Below, piece after piece: positions 22,001-30,629 of a stretch of 64,000 bases of DNA. The stretch is taken from assembly GCA_913045225.1 (NCBI GenBank), contig CAJWPC010000006.1, forward strand, positions 1 through 64,000, written 5' to 3'. Position numbers and translations under genes: made by a program. Numbering within the stretch: position 1 is the stretch's first letter; each line of letters opens with the position of its first letter. The notes beneath the pieces were generated by a model. That model was not told the DNA's origin. It did not search any database and saw only the letters and a list, made by a program, of their open reading frames with translations. The stretch is from an uncultured Rhodobiaceae bacterium. Lineage in GTDB: Bacteria > Pseudomonadota > Alphaproteobacteria > Rhizobiales > TMED25.

Positions 22001-22459
22001 ATCTTCACGATCTAAATCTGTTCCAAGGTCCTGAAGAAGAATGTCCAGATTTAAATCAATTTGAGGATCATAAATTTTAATATTATTAAAATTTCTACCA
22101 TTAAATAATTCGGACAGTGGGCCGAAAATTGAACTCAATAATCCATTCTTAAGTTCGGTATTTGCAGCACTAATTGATATGCCGCTTCTATCACTGTTTA
22201 TTTGCATCTTTTCGAGTAATACCGAAATTTCTTGATTTTCTGATTTCAATAAAAGAATCTTCTCAAAATCAAATTTTAGTCCTGAATAATTTTGATTCAA
22301 GTACCCTTGGACTTGGGAACTTATAAATGTAACATCAAGAGCGCCAGACTCAAGCTTACTATCCAACCATGACTTGAAAATAAGGAAGGCTAATAATATA
22401 ATTGTAGCAAGGATGCCCATAAAATAAGATAGATATTTAAAAACTGGTCTTAACTTCAT
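19079..22459 (-). CDS. Large AsmA/YhdP-like (DUF3971/AsmA_2) envelope protein
   Basis: N-terminal TM anchor then long repetitive beta-rich region; C-terminal G..L.LPGTYCPEYELNASFGTIPIFGPVLTGG motif typical of this family. Confidence 0.75.
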   Translation of the reverse strand: MKLRPVFKYLSYFMGILATIILLAFLIFKSWLDSKLESGALDVTFISSQVQGYLNQNYSGLKFDFEKILLLKSENQEISVLLEKMQINSDRSGISISAANTELKNGLLSSIFGPLSELFNGRNFNNIKIYDPQIDLNLDILLQDLGTDLDREDINNDQNQVPYIDALEFGNQAATSHHFYQNILSAVNVALQNNNAKQNSNNTISLENGSISIESTHQQVNLDNVSLTSELINGSRDLKFEYIKDSSVDSQSVIILLNHNTANGITNVDIIFKNINMTQFMAGINSKSYENFYDGNLSGRLNLNFNKLGRIIDSTLDLNIGAGSFEVDLPYSKQDIHNIEDAYFSVSYISSEEQVDINEIQIKHDDFSVKTKGVIQLNYDGSGKISTFDANLSGLSLFKNGQQIVNNGNVIVNVDPANNEINFQKLDGDLSEGQLSMREEELANNKEIEIMIENSNVENVKELFSLVNENKITNWFSQNVYTGSIDELTLNRMTDREGNSSVDMRMEFRDSEFSYYKGHPKISDGSGAITLNDGKIFAEIFNGNLILEKGLASITQTSGEINIIGEKSIASFDINAECELNVCVDYLTYLGINPEKLKSVESRISGNANIATNVEFLTATGPSFGEDLKANIEVEQFSFRLDNENVFISPLAVFQIENSKISSSGEFNISGIQSKFDILADISSIEPKLEIAIEAQPSPTELSILQPALANYITGLGRIPTEVNIVLPLSDIDNLDINSFDKVSITSDLTNVSILYPFFRNAKLTNERAEVRFIVDKPTNDGVAKYKIEYDAESIVFELELRRSFNSLTNNWDLVDFEVLNLSSDDISDAQVIGYVENNILMADVIAKEADLSGFIQENLFSRERDDNNILKNLPNMRLNIVNIDKVIGNNREIGLLSGEIIVQNKKLNRMQLDGFFSQDTSKRIEVKYTLQEEDLPADLGVNTADAGAFLGFLGLYQNGFNGNLQLRATGPNINNMSGEVFIENIDIYNDKYLARLFVESSPSELIDINRVQFDSRARYRIIDETLLIDGAELFGQNVKFQLSGQLNNETGTLKLPGTYCPEYELNASFGTIPIFGPVLTGGDDNCMFSLPFQIARESWGENTLLIVNPTGLLAPGIFRDAFDYD

Positions 22460-22596
22460 GAAATATTTCGAAACCTACAAACAAAAAAATATTATTAGTT
22501 TTAGACTTAACAATCCTTGTAAAATTAACTTAATGTAATAATATTAATATAGATATCTAAATATTTAGTTATCTTATCTTTAATTCTCTCTAAATT

Positions 22597-23073
22597 ATGC
22601 AGGAGTCAGTAATGATAAATGAAGGTGATAATGCAATAAACTTTAAAATGCCAATAGACGATGAAAACTTTGTAACACTTGACTCATTTCCTGATAATAA
22701 TATTGTTCTCTATTTTTACCCCAAAGATGATACGCCCGGTTGCACGAGAGAAGCTATTGATTTTACATCCCACATAAATGCTTTTAATGAATGCAAAACA
22801 ACAATCATAGGAGTGTCTGCAGACTCAATATCCAAGCACAAAAAATTTATTGAAAAACACAAACTTGAAGTTATTCTTGCCTCCGACGAGGACAAAAAGG
22901 TTTGTGAAGACTATGGGGTTTGGATTGAAAAAAGTATGTACGGTAAAAAGTTTATGGGTATCGAAAGAGCGACCATATTGATTGATAAAAATCGAAAAAT
23001 TAGAAAAATTTGGCGTAAAGTAAGTGTTAGTGGACATGTCGAAGAAGTATTAGAGGCTGCACAAAATATCTAA
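22597..23073 (+). CDS. bcp: Thiol peroxidase Bcp/PrxQ family
   Basis: YFYPKDDTPGCTREAIDF peroxidatic motif. Confidence 0.94.
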   Translation: MQESVMINEGDNAINFKMPIDDENFVTLDSFPDNNIVLYFYPKDDTPGCTREAIDFTSHINAFNECKTTIIGVSADSISKHKKFIEKHKLEVILASDEDKKVCEDYGVWIEKSMYGKKFMGIERATILIDKNRKIRKIWRKVSVSGHVEEVLEAAQNI

Positions 23074-23076
23074 GTT

Positions 23077-24172
23077 TTAAAGTAATTCTGTTAGAGCTGA
23101 CTCAAGGAAGCCATCAATATCTCCATCCAATATTGCGTCAGGGTTGGAACTCTCAAGTTTTGTCCTCAGGTCTTTTACTTGACGATAGGGATGCAAAACA
23201 TATGAACGAATTTGATGCCCCCACCCAATATCAGACTTCTCCATATTTGCAATGTTGGCAGCTTCTTCTCGCGCTTTTATTTCACTCTCATAGATCTTTG
23301 CACGTAACATATTCCAAGCTGTTTCTTTATTTCTATGCTGCGATCTTTCATTTTGACATTGAACAACGATACCTGTTGGCAAATGGGTGATGCGTACTGC
23401 GCTATCTGTGGTATTTACATGCTGTCCCCCCGCTCCACTCGCTCGGTATGTGTCAATCCTTACATCTGAATCTGAAATTTTTATATCAATTTCATCATCT
23501 ATTATTGGATAAATACTTACAGAAGCAAAGCTTGTGTGTCTTCTAGAATTTGAGTCAAAGGGTGATATTCGAACCAATCTGTGTACACCATTTTCTTGTT
23601 TGAGCCAACCATGTGCAAATTTTCCACTAATAGAAATTATTACACTTTTAATGCCCGCCTCATCTCCATCATGCATACTAATTTGAGTTGTTTTATATCC
23701 TTTTTTCTCTGCCCATTTAAGGTACATTCTTAATAGCATACTGACCCAATCTTGGCTCTCAGTGCCACCAGCTCCAGCATGTATTTCCAAATAGGTATCA
23801 TTTGAGTCAACCTCCCCAGAAAATAATGTTTCTATGTACTTTAACTGGACTTTTTTTTGTATTTCTATGATATTTTTTTGCGACTCTTCTAATAAATCTA
23901 GATCACTCTCATCTAGTGCTAATTGATAAATATCCATGGAGTCTGAAAAAGATACCTTTAATAGTTCGTAGTCGTTTAGACATTGCTCGAGATTTTGTCT
24001 TTCTTGCATTACCTGCTTGGCATTTTCAGGGGTATCCCAAAAATTTTCATTTTCAATTAGATTATCTAATTCTTTTATCCTTTCTTGAGCGGTTTCTAAT
24101 TCAAAGACCCCTCCAAGTCAATTTTAGTTTATTATCAATGTCTTGTGTAATTATCTTGAAATCAAAATCCAT
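23077..24172 (-). CDS. prfB: Peptide chain release factor 2, expressed through a programmed +1 frameshift
   Basis: GGQ motif (RASGAGGQHVN), TDSAVRITHLPTGIV. ATG at 24172 opens 23 codons (MDFDFKIITQDIDNKLKLTWRGL) ending CTT TGA (24106-24101) after AGGGG; +1 shift continues as ELETAQERIKELDNLIENENFWDTPENAKQVMQERQNLEQ, joining the listed ORF. Confidence 0.95.
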
Positions 24173-24184
24173 AAAATTATCCTT

Positions 24185-26029
24185 TTAAAAAAACTCCCAC
24201 ACGTAATTTTCTGTGTAATTATATCGACTGCCAGTTTTTTTGTTTATTTGTTGTGCATTAATATCATCTGGTATTAAAAAATCACTCAAATGCATATTAT
24301 CCACTAGATCAAGTGAGCCTGAAGCAATGTCATTCATAATGGTTATCAGATGATCTTCCTTTTGTAAATTCACACCTGAGATAATAGCAAAAAAAGCAAC
24401 ATTACCTGTAAATTTTAAATAAAATAATTTATCTTCATTTTTTTGGTAATAAAAGCAATTTCCTGGTTCCGCATATTTATTATTTTTATATATTTCTATT
24501 TCCCCCATATCGCAAAACAAGCTTTTTACTTTGAAGGCAAGCTCACTTTCAAGGAGCTTCACCTTATCATCATCTTTATGTAAATAAATTTGATTCCCAT
24601 TCATGTCATCAATTTTGTCCACATAATATGTATCAAGCGGCAATCCATCAGTAAGAATTGGAATGTATAATGTCAAAACGTCATCTAAGTTCAATTCTAT
24701 TTTTTCATCCCAACTATAGTTGACTTTAGCTCCTTGCATTTTATCTTGAAGATACTCTAATAAATATACCTCAGCGTTACCCTTCAAATTTTTATCAACC
24801 ACAGCAGCATTTGAGCCGAATAATTTTCGTACTGTGATAAGACTCGGATATGTATCTGCAGTGTCACTTTTTGTGGAAAGTAACTTTTTATTTAAATCTA
24901 TTCCCGAGCCTATGATACCGCCAAAATAAATAGGTCTCAATATTGATCTCTCATTTATATTGATCTTATAGTTTTTTGTATTTTTCTGACCCTCTTGAAT
25001 GTCGACTAAAGTTCTTCCAGAAATTAGGGATATGATTCTAATATTAGCACGCAAATCCCCCTGATTTTGTATTTCTTCGAGCTTATTGATCTGGTCACTA
25101 ATATAATCTGTTGCATTTTGATTAATGGTTAAAAAGTAAGTGAGACCATAATTTCTGCCTGCATTAGCATCAAAGTAAAGATTACTCTGAACCTTATCTG
25201 CTATACTTCTATCCAAAAGGTTTGGTTTATTGTATAAATCCTTATCAATGTAATTTATTTTCGAACCTTGCATAACCTGAGCCACAAGTTTTGTTATCAC
25301 ACCATTTTCTGCCATTCTATCTAAGACCCAATCCCTTCGTTCTTTGATAGCTTCATAGTTTTCTTGAGGATCATAATTACTTGGTGCTTTTGGAAGAGCG
25401 GCTAAAAGAGCCATTTCTTCAATGTCCAATTCATTCAGAGTTTTTCCAAAATATTTCTCAGAGGCCGCAACTACCCCGAAAGCGCCTCTCCCCAAATATA
25501 TTTCATTTAAATATAACTCTAGTATTTTTTCTTTTGAGAGAGATCTCTCTAATTTAATTGCATAAATAATTTCTTTCAACTTTCGTGCAAAAGTTCGTTC
25601 ATTATCATTAAGTAAATTTTTAATTAATTGTTGGGTTATTGTTGATGCGCCAATTAACCTGCTATTATCGCGCACAAACATATAGTTATAAATATTCTGT
25701 GAGGTTGCCCTGATAATACTTTTAAAATCAAATCCCGGATGATCGTAAAAGCTTTTGTCCTCGGCAGATATGAATGCGAGCTTCAAATATTCTGGCACAT
25801 TCTTATCTGTGATATAAATACGGTGAACATCATATTCTTCTGCAATTAATACCCCATCTTCTGAAAAAAATCTGTTTGCACTAGTCGGTTGCGATTTTAG
25901 GATATTTTCGAAAGCGATACTATCTTTTGTGTAGTAAAAATACATGAAGATTAGCGCAACAAAAAAACTAACAGCCGCCAGTATAAATAAACTGAATAAA
26001 GCCGTTATAAACCTTAAGAACAATTTCAT
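24185..26029 (-). CDS. mrcA: Class A PBP (PBP1a-like): GT51 glycosyltransferase with apparently degenerate transpeptidase domain
   Basis: GT51 motifs intact: EDKSFYDHPGFD, GASTITQQL, RKLKEIIYAIKLE, KEKILELYLNEIYLGRGAFGV; TP motifs not canonical (see findings). Confidence 0.9.
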   Translation of the reverse strand: MKLFLRFITALFSLFILAAVSFFVALIFMYFYYTKDSIAFENILKSQPTSANRFFSEDGVLIAEEYDVHRIYITDKNVPEYLKLAFISAEDKSFYDHPGFDFKSIIRATSQNIYNYMFVRDNSRLIGASTITQQLIKNLLNDNERTFARKLKEIIYAIKLERSLSKEKILELYLNEIYLGRGAFGVVAASEKYFGKTLNELDIEEMALLAALPKAPSNYDPQENYEAIKERRDWVLDRMAENGVITKLVAQVMQGSKINYIDKDLYNKPNLLDRSIADKVQSNLYFDANAGRNYGLTYFLTINQNATDYISDQINKLEEIQNQGDLRANIRIISLISGRTLVDIQEGQKNTKNYKININERSILRPIYFGGIIGSGIDLNKKLLSTKSDTADTYPSLITVRKLFGSNAAVVDKNLKGNAEVYLLEYLQDKMQGAKVNYSWDEKIELNLDDVLTLYIPILTDGLPLDTYYVDKIDDMNGNQIYLHKDDDKVKLLESELAFKVKSLFCDMGEIEIYKNNKYAEPGNCFYYQKNEDKLFYLKFTGNVAFFAIISGVNLQKEDHLITIMNDIASGSLDLVDNMHLSDFLIPDDINAQQINKKTGSRYNYTENYVWEFF

Positions 26030-26306
26030 CCCCCACTTGGTAAAATTTAATTTTCAATAAATCTTCTTGCTAAAATATCAAAATTATCAATATAATATCA
26101 ATTATTAAATATTTTTAGAATCATAAAAATATCATTATTAGAGATTTTATTATGTTAAATATACACACAAACAAGCAAGAAAGAGTCTCATCGAGGTTCG
26201 GCTATATTTATCATAAAAACCCAATAAATTTAATAGCACTTTCAAAAAATATTAAGAATACTAATAGTCTAAGGACGATTTGTGCTGCAATCAAAAGGAA
26301 TAAAAG

Positions 26307-28313
26307 ATGCCATACCGAATGCTCATCGATGCAAATCATGATGAGGAAACTAGAGTCATTGTTCTCAATAAAGAAGGTAAAATTGAAGAATTTGACATTG
26401 AGGCCAAAGATAGAAACCAAATACGCGGAAATATATACTTAGCAAAAGTGACAAGAGTCGAGCCCTCACTTCAAGCTGCATTTGTTGAATATGGCGGTAA
26501 CAGGCACGGCTTTCTTGCCTTTAATGAGATTCACCCTGATTATTATCAAATACCAACCTCCGAAAGAAAAAAGCTGCTTGATGAGGAAACAGAATTAGTT
26601 ACAGATACTGATGCCTCTGAAGATATTGACGAGCCTGAATCTGATGAAGCAGAGGATGTTATAAATCAGGAAGAGTCCAAAAGAGTCTCCAAACAGAGAA
26701 AACGATATAAAATACAAGAGGTAATAAAAAAAAGACAAATCATACTTGTGCAAGTTACAAAGGAAGAGAGAGGCAACAAAGGCGCCGCATTGACATCATA
26801 TATCTCATTAGCTGGTCGCTACTGTGTCTTAATGCCAAATACTGCAAGAGGGGGTGGAATATCTCGCAAGATATCAGATATTAAGACAAGAAATAAAATC
26901 AAAGCCTCGATAGACTCACTCAAGATCCCAGATGGGATGGGAGTCATAATAAGAACTGCAGGAGCTCAGAGGACTAAAACAGAAATTAAGAGAGATTTTG
27001 AATATCTAACCCGTTTATGGCAAACGATTAGGGACTTAACTTTGAATTCTTCAGCACCCGAACTAATTTATGAAGAAGGCAGCCTAGTTAAAAGGTCAAT
27101 CCGAGACCTCTATAACAAAGATGTCGAAGAAATTGTAATTTCTGGTGAGAACGCATTTATTGAGGCAAAAAACTTTATGAAAATGCTTATACCCAGCCAT
27201 GTTAAATTTATAAAAAAATATTTGGATACCGTTCCCCTTTTCATAAAGTATGATGCTGAGTCCGAGCTAGATAATATGTTCCATGAAAATGTAAGACTTC
27301 CTTCCGGTGGATATCTCGTTATCAATCAAACGGAAGCACTCGTTGCTATTGACGTAAACTCAGGAAGGTCAACCAGAGAGCACAATATTGAAGATACGGC
27401 GCTACGAACAAATCTAGAGGCGTCAGATGAAGTGGCTCGACAGTTGAGACTCAGGGACCTAGCTGGACTTATTGTCATCGATTATATTGATATGGAGGAA
27501 AGAAGAAATAATAGATCAGTTGAGAAGCAATTAAAAGATGCGCTGCGAGCAGATAGAGCGCGAATACAAGTTGGCCATATTAGCCAATTTGGATTAATGG
27601 AGATGTCAAGGCAGAGAATGAGATCTTCACTTATTGAAAGAGCTGGATCGATCAGCTCTCAGTCCGTACAAATCATTCGCGCTATTGAACAAGATCTTTT
27701 CAAAAATGGCAAAAACGATATCAAGCTCTATACAAATAATGAACTATCTGGTTACTTACTCAACACCAAGAGGAAAAATTTATACGAAATAGAAGACAGA
27801 TACGGAATAACGATCGAAATAAAAGTTGCGGAGATTGATGGAGATGAAACGTTTAAAATTGAACGAAGCGAATTAAAACCAGATCCTAAGCTATCCAACT
27901 CAGCAGTAAGCATAGACAGCGTTTACGAAGATAAATCAGATATTAAAATGCCTATTGATGATGAATCGGAGCAAGAAGTCAACGAAAAAACCCAGCCCAA
28001 ACACAAAAAAACCGTAAAGCGGAAGCCACCAGTAAGTCAGAAAAAAATAAAAACTGCGAGCAAACATCCAAATAAAAAAGACAAATCAGAGATGGATGAA
28101 GAAATAGCTGACACTAAAACTATAACAAAACCAAGAAAACAGAAAAAAGTGGAGACAAATAAGCGCAATAAAAAAGCCAGTGATCCAGAGGAAGACAAGA
28201 AAATCACGAAAGCGAAGAAAGTAACCGCTAAGAAAAAAGCTCCCATTAAGGAAAAAGTAAAGGATACGCTAAAACCAGTCGAAAATCCAAAAACAGGTTG
28301 GTGGGATGATTAA
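26307..28313 (+). CDS. rne: Ribonuclease E/G
   Basis: RGNIYLAKVTRVEPSLQAAFVEYG (S1), LVINQTEALVAIDVNSGR, RLRDLAGLIVIDYIDM, GLMEMSRQR; Lys-rich tail ending GWWDD. Confidence 0.95.
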   Translation: MPYRMLIDANHDEETRVIVLNKEGKIEEFDIEAKDRNQIRGNIYLAKVTRVEPSLQAAFVEYGGNRHGFLAFNEIHPDYYQIPTSERKKLLDEETELVTDTDASEDIDEPESDEAEDVINQEESKRVSKQRKRYKIQEVIKKRQIILVQVTKEERGNKGAALTSYISLAGRYCVLMPNTARGGGISRKISDIKTRNKIKASIDSLKIPDGMGVIIRTAGAQRTKTEIKRDFEYLTRLWQTIRDLTLNSSAPELIYEEGSLVKRSIRDLYNKDVEEIVISGENAFIEAKNFMKMLIPSHVKFIKKYLDTVPLFIKYDAESELDNMFHENVRLPSGGYLVINQTEALVAIDVNSGRSTREHNIEDTALRTNLEASDEVARQLRLRDLAGLIVIDYIDMEERRNNRSVEKQLKDALRADRARIQVGHISQFGLMEMSRQRMRSSLIERAGSISSQSVQIIRAIEQDLFKNGKNDIKLYTNNELSGYLLNTKRKNLYEIEDRYGITIEIKVAEIDGDETFKIERSELKPDPKLSNSAVSIDSVYEDKSDIKMPIDDESEQEVNEKTQPKHKKTVKRKPPVSQKKIKTASKHPNKKDKSEMDEEIADTKTITKPRKQKKVETNKRNKKASDPEEDKKITKAKKVTAKKKAPIKEKVKDTLKPVENPKTGWWDD

Positions 28314-29643
28314 TGGAAATCGGATTTTTTTAGATACATTAAACAAATGCATACTTACCCTATTTATTTTATTTTTTCCAATTAGTGACACCTATTCCAG
28401 AACAATTGTTAAAGATGCAGAAATTGAAAAGCTCTTGTCTGAGTATACTGCTGATCTTCATAAAATTGGACTTGGGGTAACAAGTCAAAATATATTCATC
28501 GTATCAGATCAAAGTATTAATGCATTCGTAACTGCTAAGGGCAATATTTACATAAATACTGGCTTAATATATCACGCAGACAGTCCAAATGAGGTTAAAT
28601 CTATAATTGCTCATGAAATTGGTCACATATTGAACAATCATCACATAACTCGGATGATTGAATACGAAAACTTCCAAAAGAAGCAAAGTATTGCGCAAAT
28701 TATCGGTATTGGTACTGGCTTAACTGGAATGCTTACTGACTCAGATGCACTGTCTGATATTGGTACTGGAATTACACTCGGTGGCTCGGATCTTGCAAGA
28801 AGAGATTATCTTCAACATTCACGGGTCCAAGAATATGAAGCTGATATGAGCGCCATTAGTATGATGGAGTCAATTGGGGAGTCATCAAATGGCTTGCTTC
28901 AAATGCTCGAAAAAATTAAAAAATCACAACAAATTTATAGTGGTGACATAAATCCTTTAGAGTTAACACATGAATTGCCCCAAGACAGAATAGATTTCCT
29001 AAAAAACAAGATATCAAAACAGAGATCTTACGCGGTTCAAGATAGTGAAGAGCTAATACATAGGCATAATCTGGCCAGAGCTAAGATAATTGGCTATCTA
29101 GATCTTCCAAATAAATTCGCCGAAGATACACCATATGCAAATTACTCAAAAGCAATATCATACTATCAAAAAGGTAAGTATGAACAATCAAAATCAATAA
29201 TGATTAGCTTGATTAAGGAATTTGAATATGCATATTTTTATGAGCTTTTAGCGCAAATATATTATGAAATAAAAGAGTATGAACTTGCAATAGAGACCTT
29301 AAAAAAAGGGAAAACTCTGCTTGAGCAGCCCGAGTTAGAGTTTTCAATACTTCATGCAAAAATTCTTACTGATATCGATGGGGATGAAAATATACGTGAA
29401 AGCATCTCACTTCTGGATCCTCACAAAGACCAAACTATAAGCAATGTTAGAGTTTATTGGCAGCTATCAAAGTCATATTTTAAATTAAATAATATCCCAA
29501 TGGCTGACCTGAGTGTTGCTCAATACTATTCAATACTTGGACACAAAGATATGGCACGTAACTTTGCAAAACGGGCGAAGAATGGGCTTACCCCATACTC
29601 ATCAGAATGGCTTCTGGCAGATGATATTCAAAATATTAACTGA
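28306..29643 (+). CDS. M48 family metalloprotease with TPR region (BepA-like)
   Basis: HEIGHILNNH zinc motif, EYEADMSAI; C-terminal TPR-like helices. Confidence 0.9.
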   Translation: MINGNRIFLDTLNKCILTLFILFFPISDTYSRTIVKDAEIEKLLSEYTADLHKIGLGVTSQNIFIVSDQSINAFVTAKGNIYINTGLIYHADSPNEVKSIIAHEIGHILNNHHITRMIEYENFQKKQSIAQIIGIGTGLTGMLTDSDALSDIGTGITLGGSDLARRDYLQHSRVQEYEADMSAISMMESIGESSNGLLQMLEKIKKSQQIYSGDINPLELTHELPQDRIDFLKNKISKQRSYAVQDSEELIHRHNLARAKIIGYLDLPNKFAEDTPYANYSKAISYYQKGKYEQSKSIMISLIKEFEYAYFYELLAQIYYEIKEYELAIETLKKGKTLLEQPELEFSILHAKILTDIDGDENIRESISLLDPHKDQTISNVRVYWQLSKSYFKLNNIPMADLSVAQYYSILGHKDMARNFAKRAKNGLTPYSSEWLLADDIQNIN

Positions 29644-29694
29644 ATAAATAAATAATTAATTCAAATTTAATCAAATATAGTCTTTAATGACCTC

Positions 29695-30147
29695 ATGAGT
29701 GATAATTCTAAAATTTTCATTATTAACGGACCCAATCTCAACTTATTAGGTAAAAGGGAGCCCGAACATTATGGCAATAAGACATTAAATGATATAAAAG
29801 AAAACTGCATAAATTATGTAGCAAAAAAAAATATTGAGTTAATATTTGAGCAATCAAACGATGAAAGTGTAATAATTGAGATGATACAGGCCGCGTCAGA
29901 TAGTGATGGTATAATAATAAACGCTGGTGCTTATACGCATACATCCATTGCAATTCATGACGCATTAAAATCATCAAATTCACCTGCAATAGAGGTTCAT
30001 TTATCAAATATCCACAAAAGAGAGGAGTTCAGGCATAAATCATATATCTCGGGAGTAGTAGACGGTATAATAATAGGGCTTGGTGATCAAGGGTACATAT
30101 TGGCAATAGATGCAGTCACAAAAATAATGAATGAAAGAGTCAGCTGA
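29695..30147 (+). CDS. aroQ: Type II 3-dehydroquinate dehydratase
   Basis: INGPNLNLLGKREPEHYG, IINAGAYTHTSIAIHDAL, EVHLSNIHKREEFRHKSYIS. Confidence 0.96.
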   Translation: MSDNSKIFIINGPNLNLLGKREPEHYGNKTLNDIKENCINYVAKKNIELIFEQSNDESVIIEMIQAASDSDGIIINAGAYTHTSIAIHDALKSSNSPAIEVHLSNIHKREEFRHKSYISGVVDGIIIGLGDQGYILAIDAVTKIMNERVS

Positions 30148-30629
30148 TGGTAAAAAAACCCACAAATGAGATTGAGGTCATAAGAGAAATCTCAACCATT
30201 ATAAAAGATCAAAATCTCTCTGAAATTGAAATAGAAAGAGATGGTGTAAAAATTAGAGTGCAAAATCAAAGTATGCACACCAACCAAGTCAGTCAAGTCA
30301 TTGCACCATCATCGCCAAATCAAGTTGTAGCCCCACAACCTGCTCCTGCGGTTAGTGATGAACAGGTAGTCTCAGCACCATCAAAACACGAAAGTGCAAA
30401 ATATGTAAAATCACCAATGGTTGGTACCTGCTATTTATCGCCTGAGCCTGGCAGTAAACCGTTTATTGAAATTGGGAAAAAAATCAATAAAGGAGATCCC
30501 ATTATCATCATTGAGGCGATGAAAACCTTCAACACAATACCAAGCACTGAGACGGGCATCATAAAAAACATATTTGTTACTGATGGACAACCAATTGAAT
30601 TCGGTGAAGATATCATAGAAATAGAATGA
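30147..30629 (+). CDS. accB: Acetyl-CoA carboxylase biotin carboxyl carrier protein
   Basis: Biotinylation motif IEAMKTFNTI; SPMVGTCYLSPEPG; adjacent to accC. Confidence 0.95.
   Translation: MVKKPTNEIEVIREISTIIKDQNLSEIEIERDGVKIRVQNQSMHTNQVSQVIAPSSPNQVVAPQPAPAVSDEQVVSAPSKHESAKYVKSPMVGTCYLSPEPGSKPFIEIGKKINKGDPIIIIEAMKTFNTIPSTETGIIKNIFVTDGQPIEFGEDIIEIE

Noticed and set aside
24104-24106. Frameshift at prfB as a sequencing error or pseudogene
   Set aside because: Upstream AGGGG, CUU-UGA and exact continuation of RF2 homologous sequence fit the known programmed site.
26152-26442. 96-aa ORF overlapping the start of rne
   Set aside because: Shares 136 nt with rne in another frame, composition not protein-like, no family resemblance; likely spurious.
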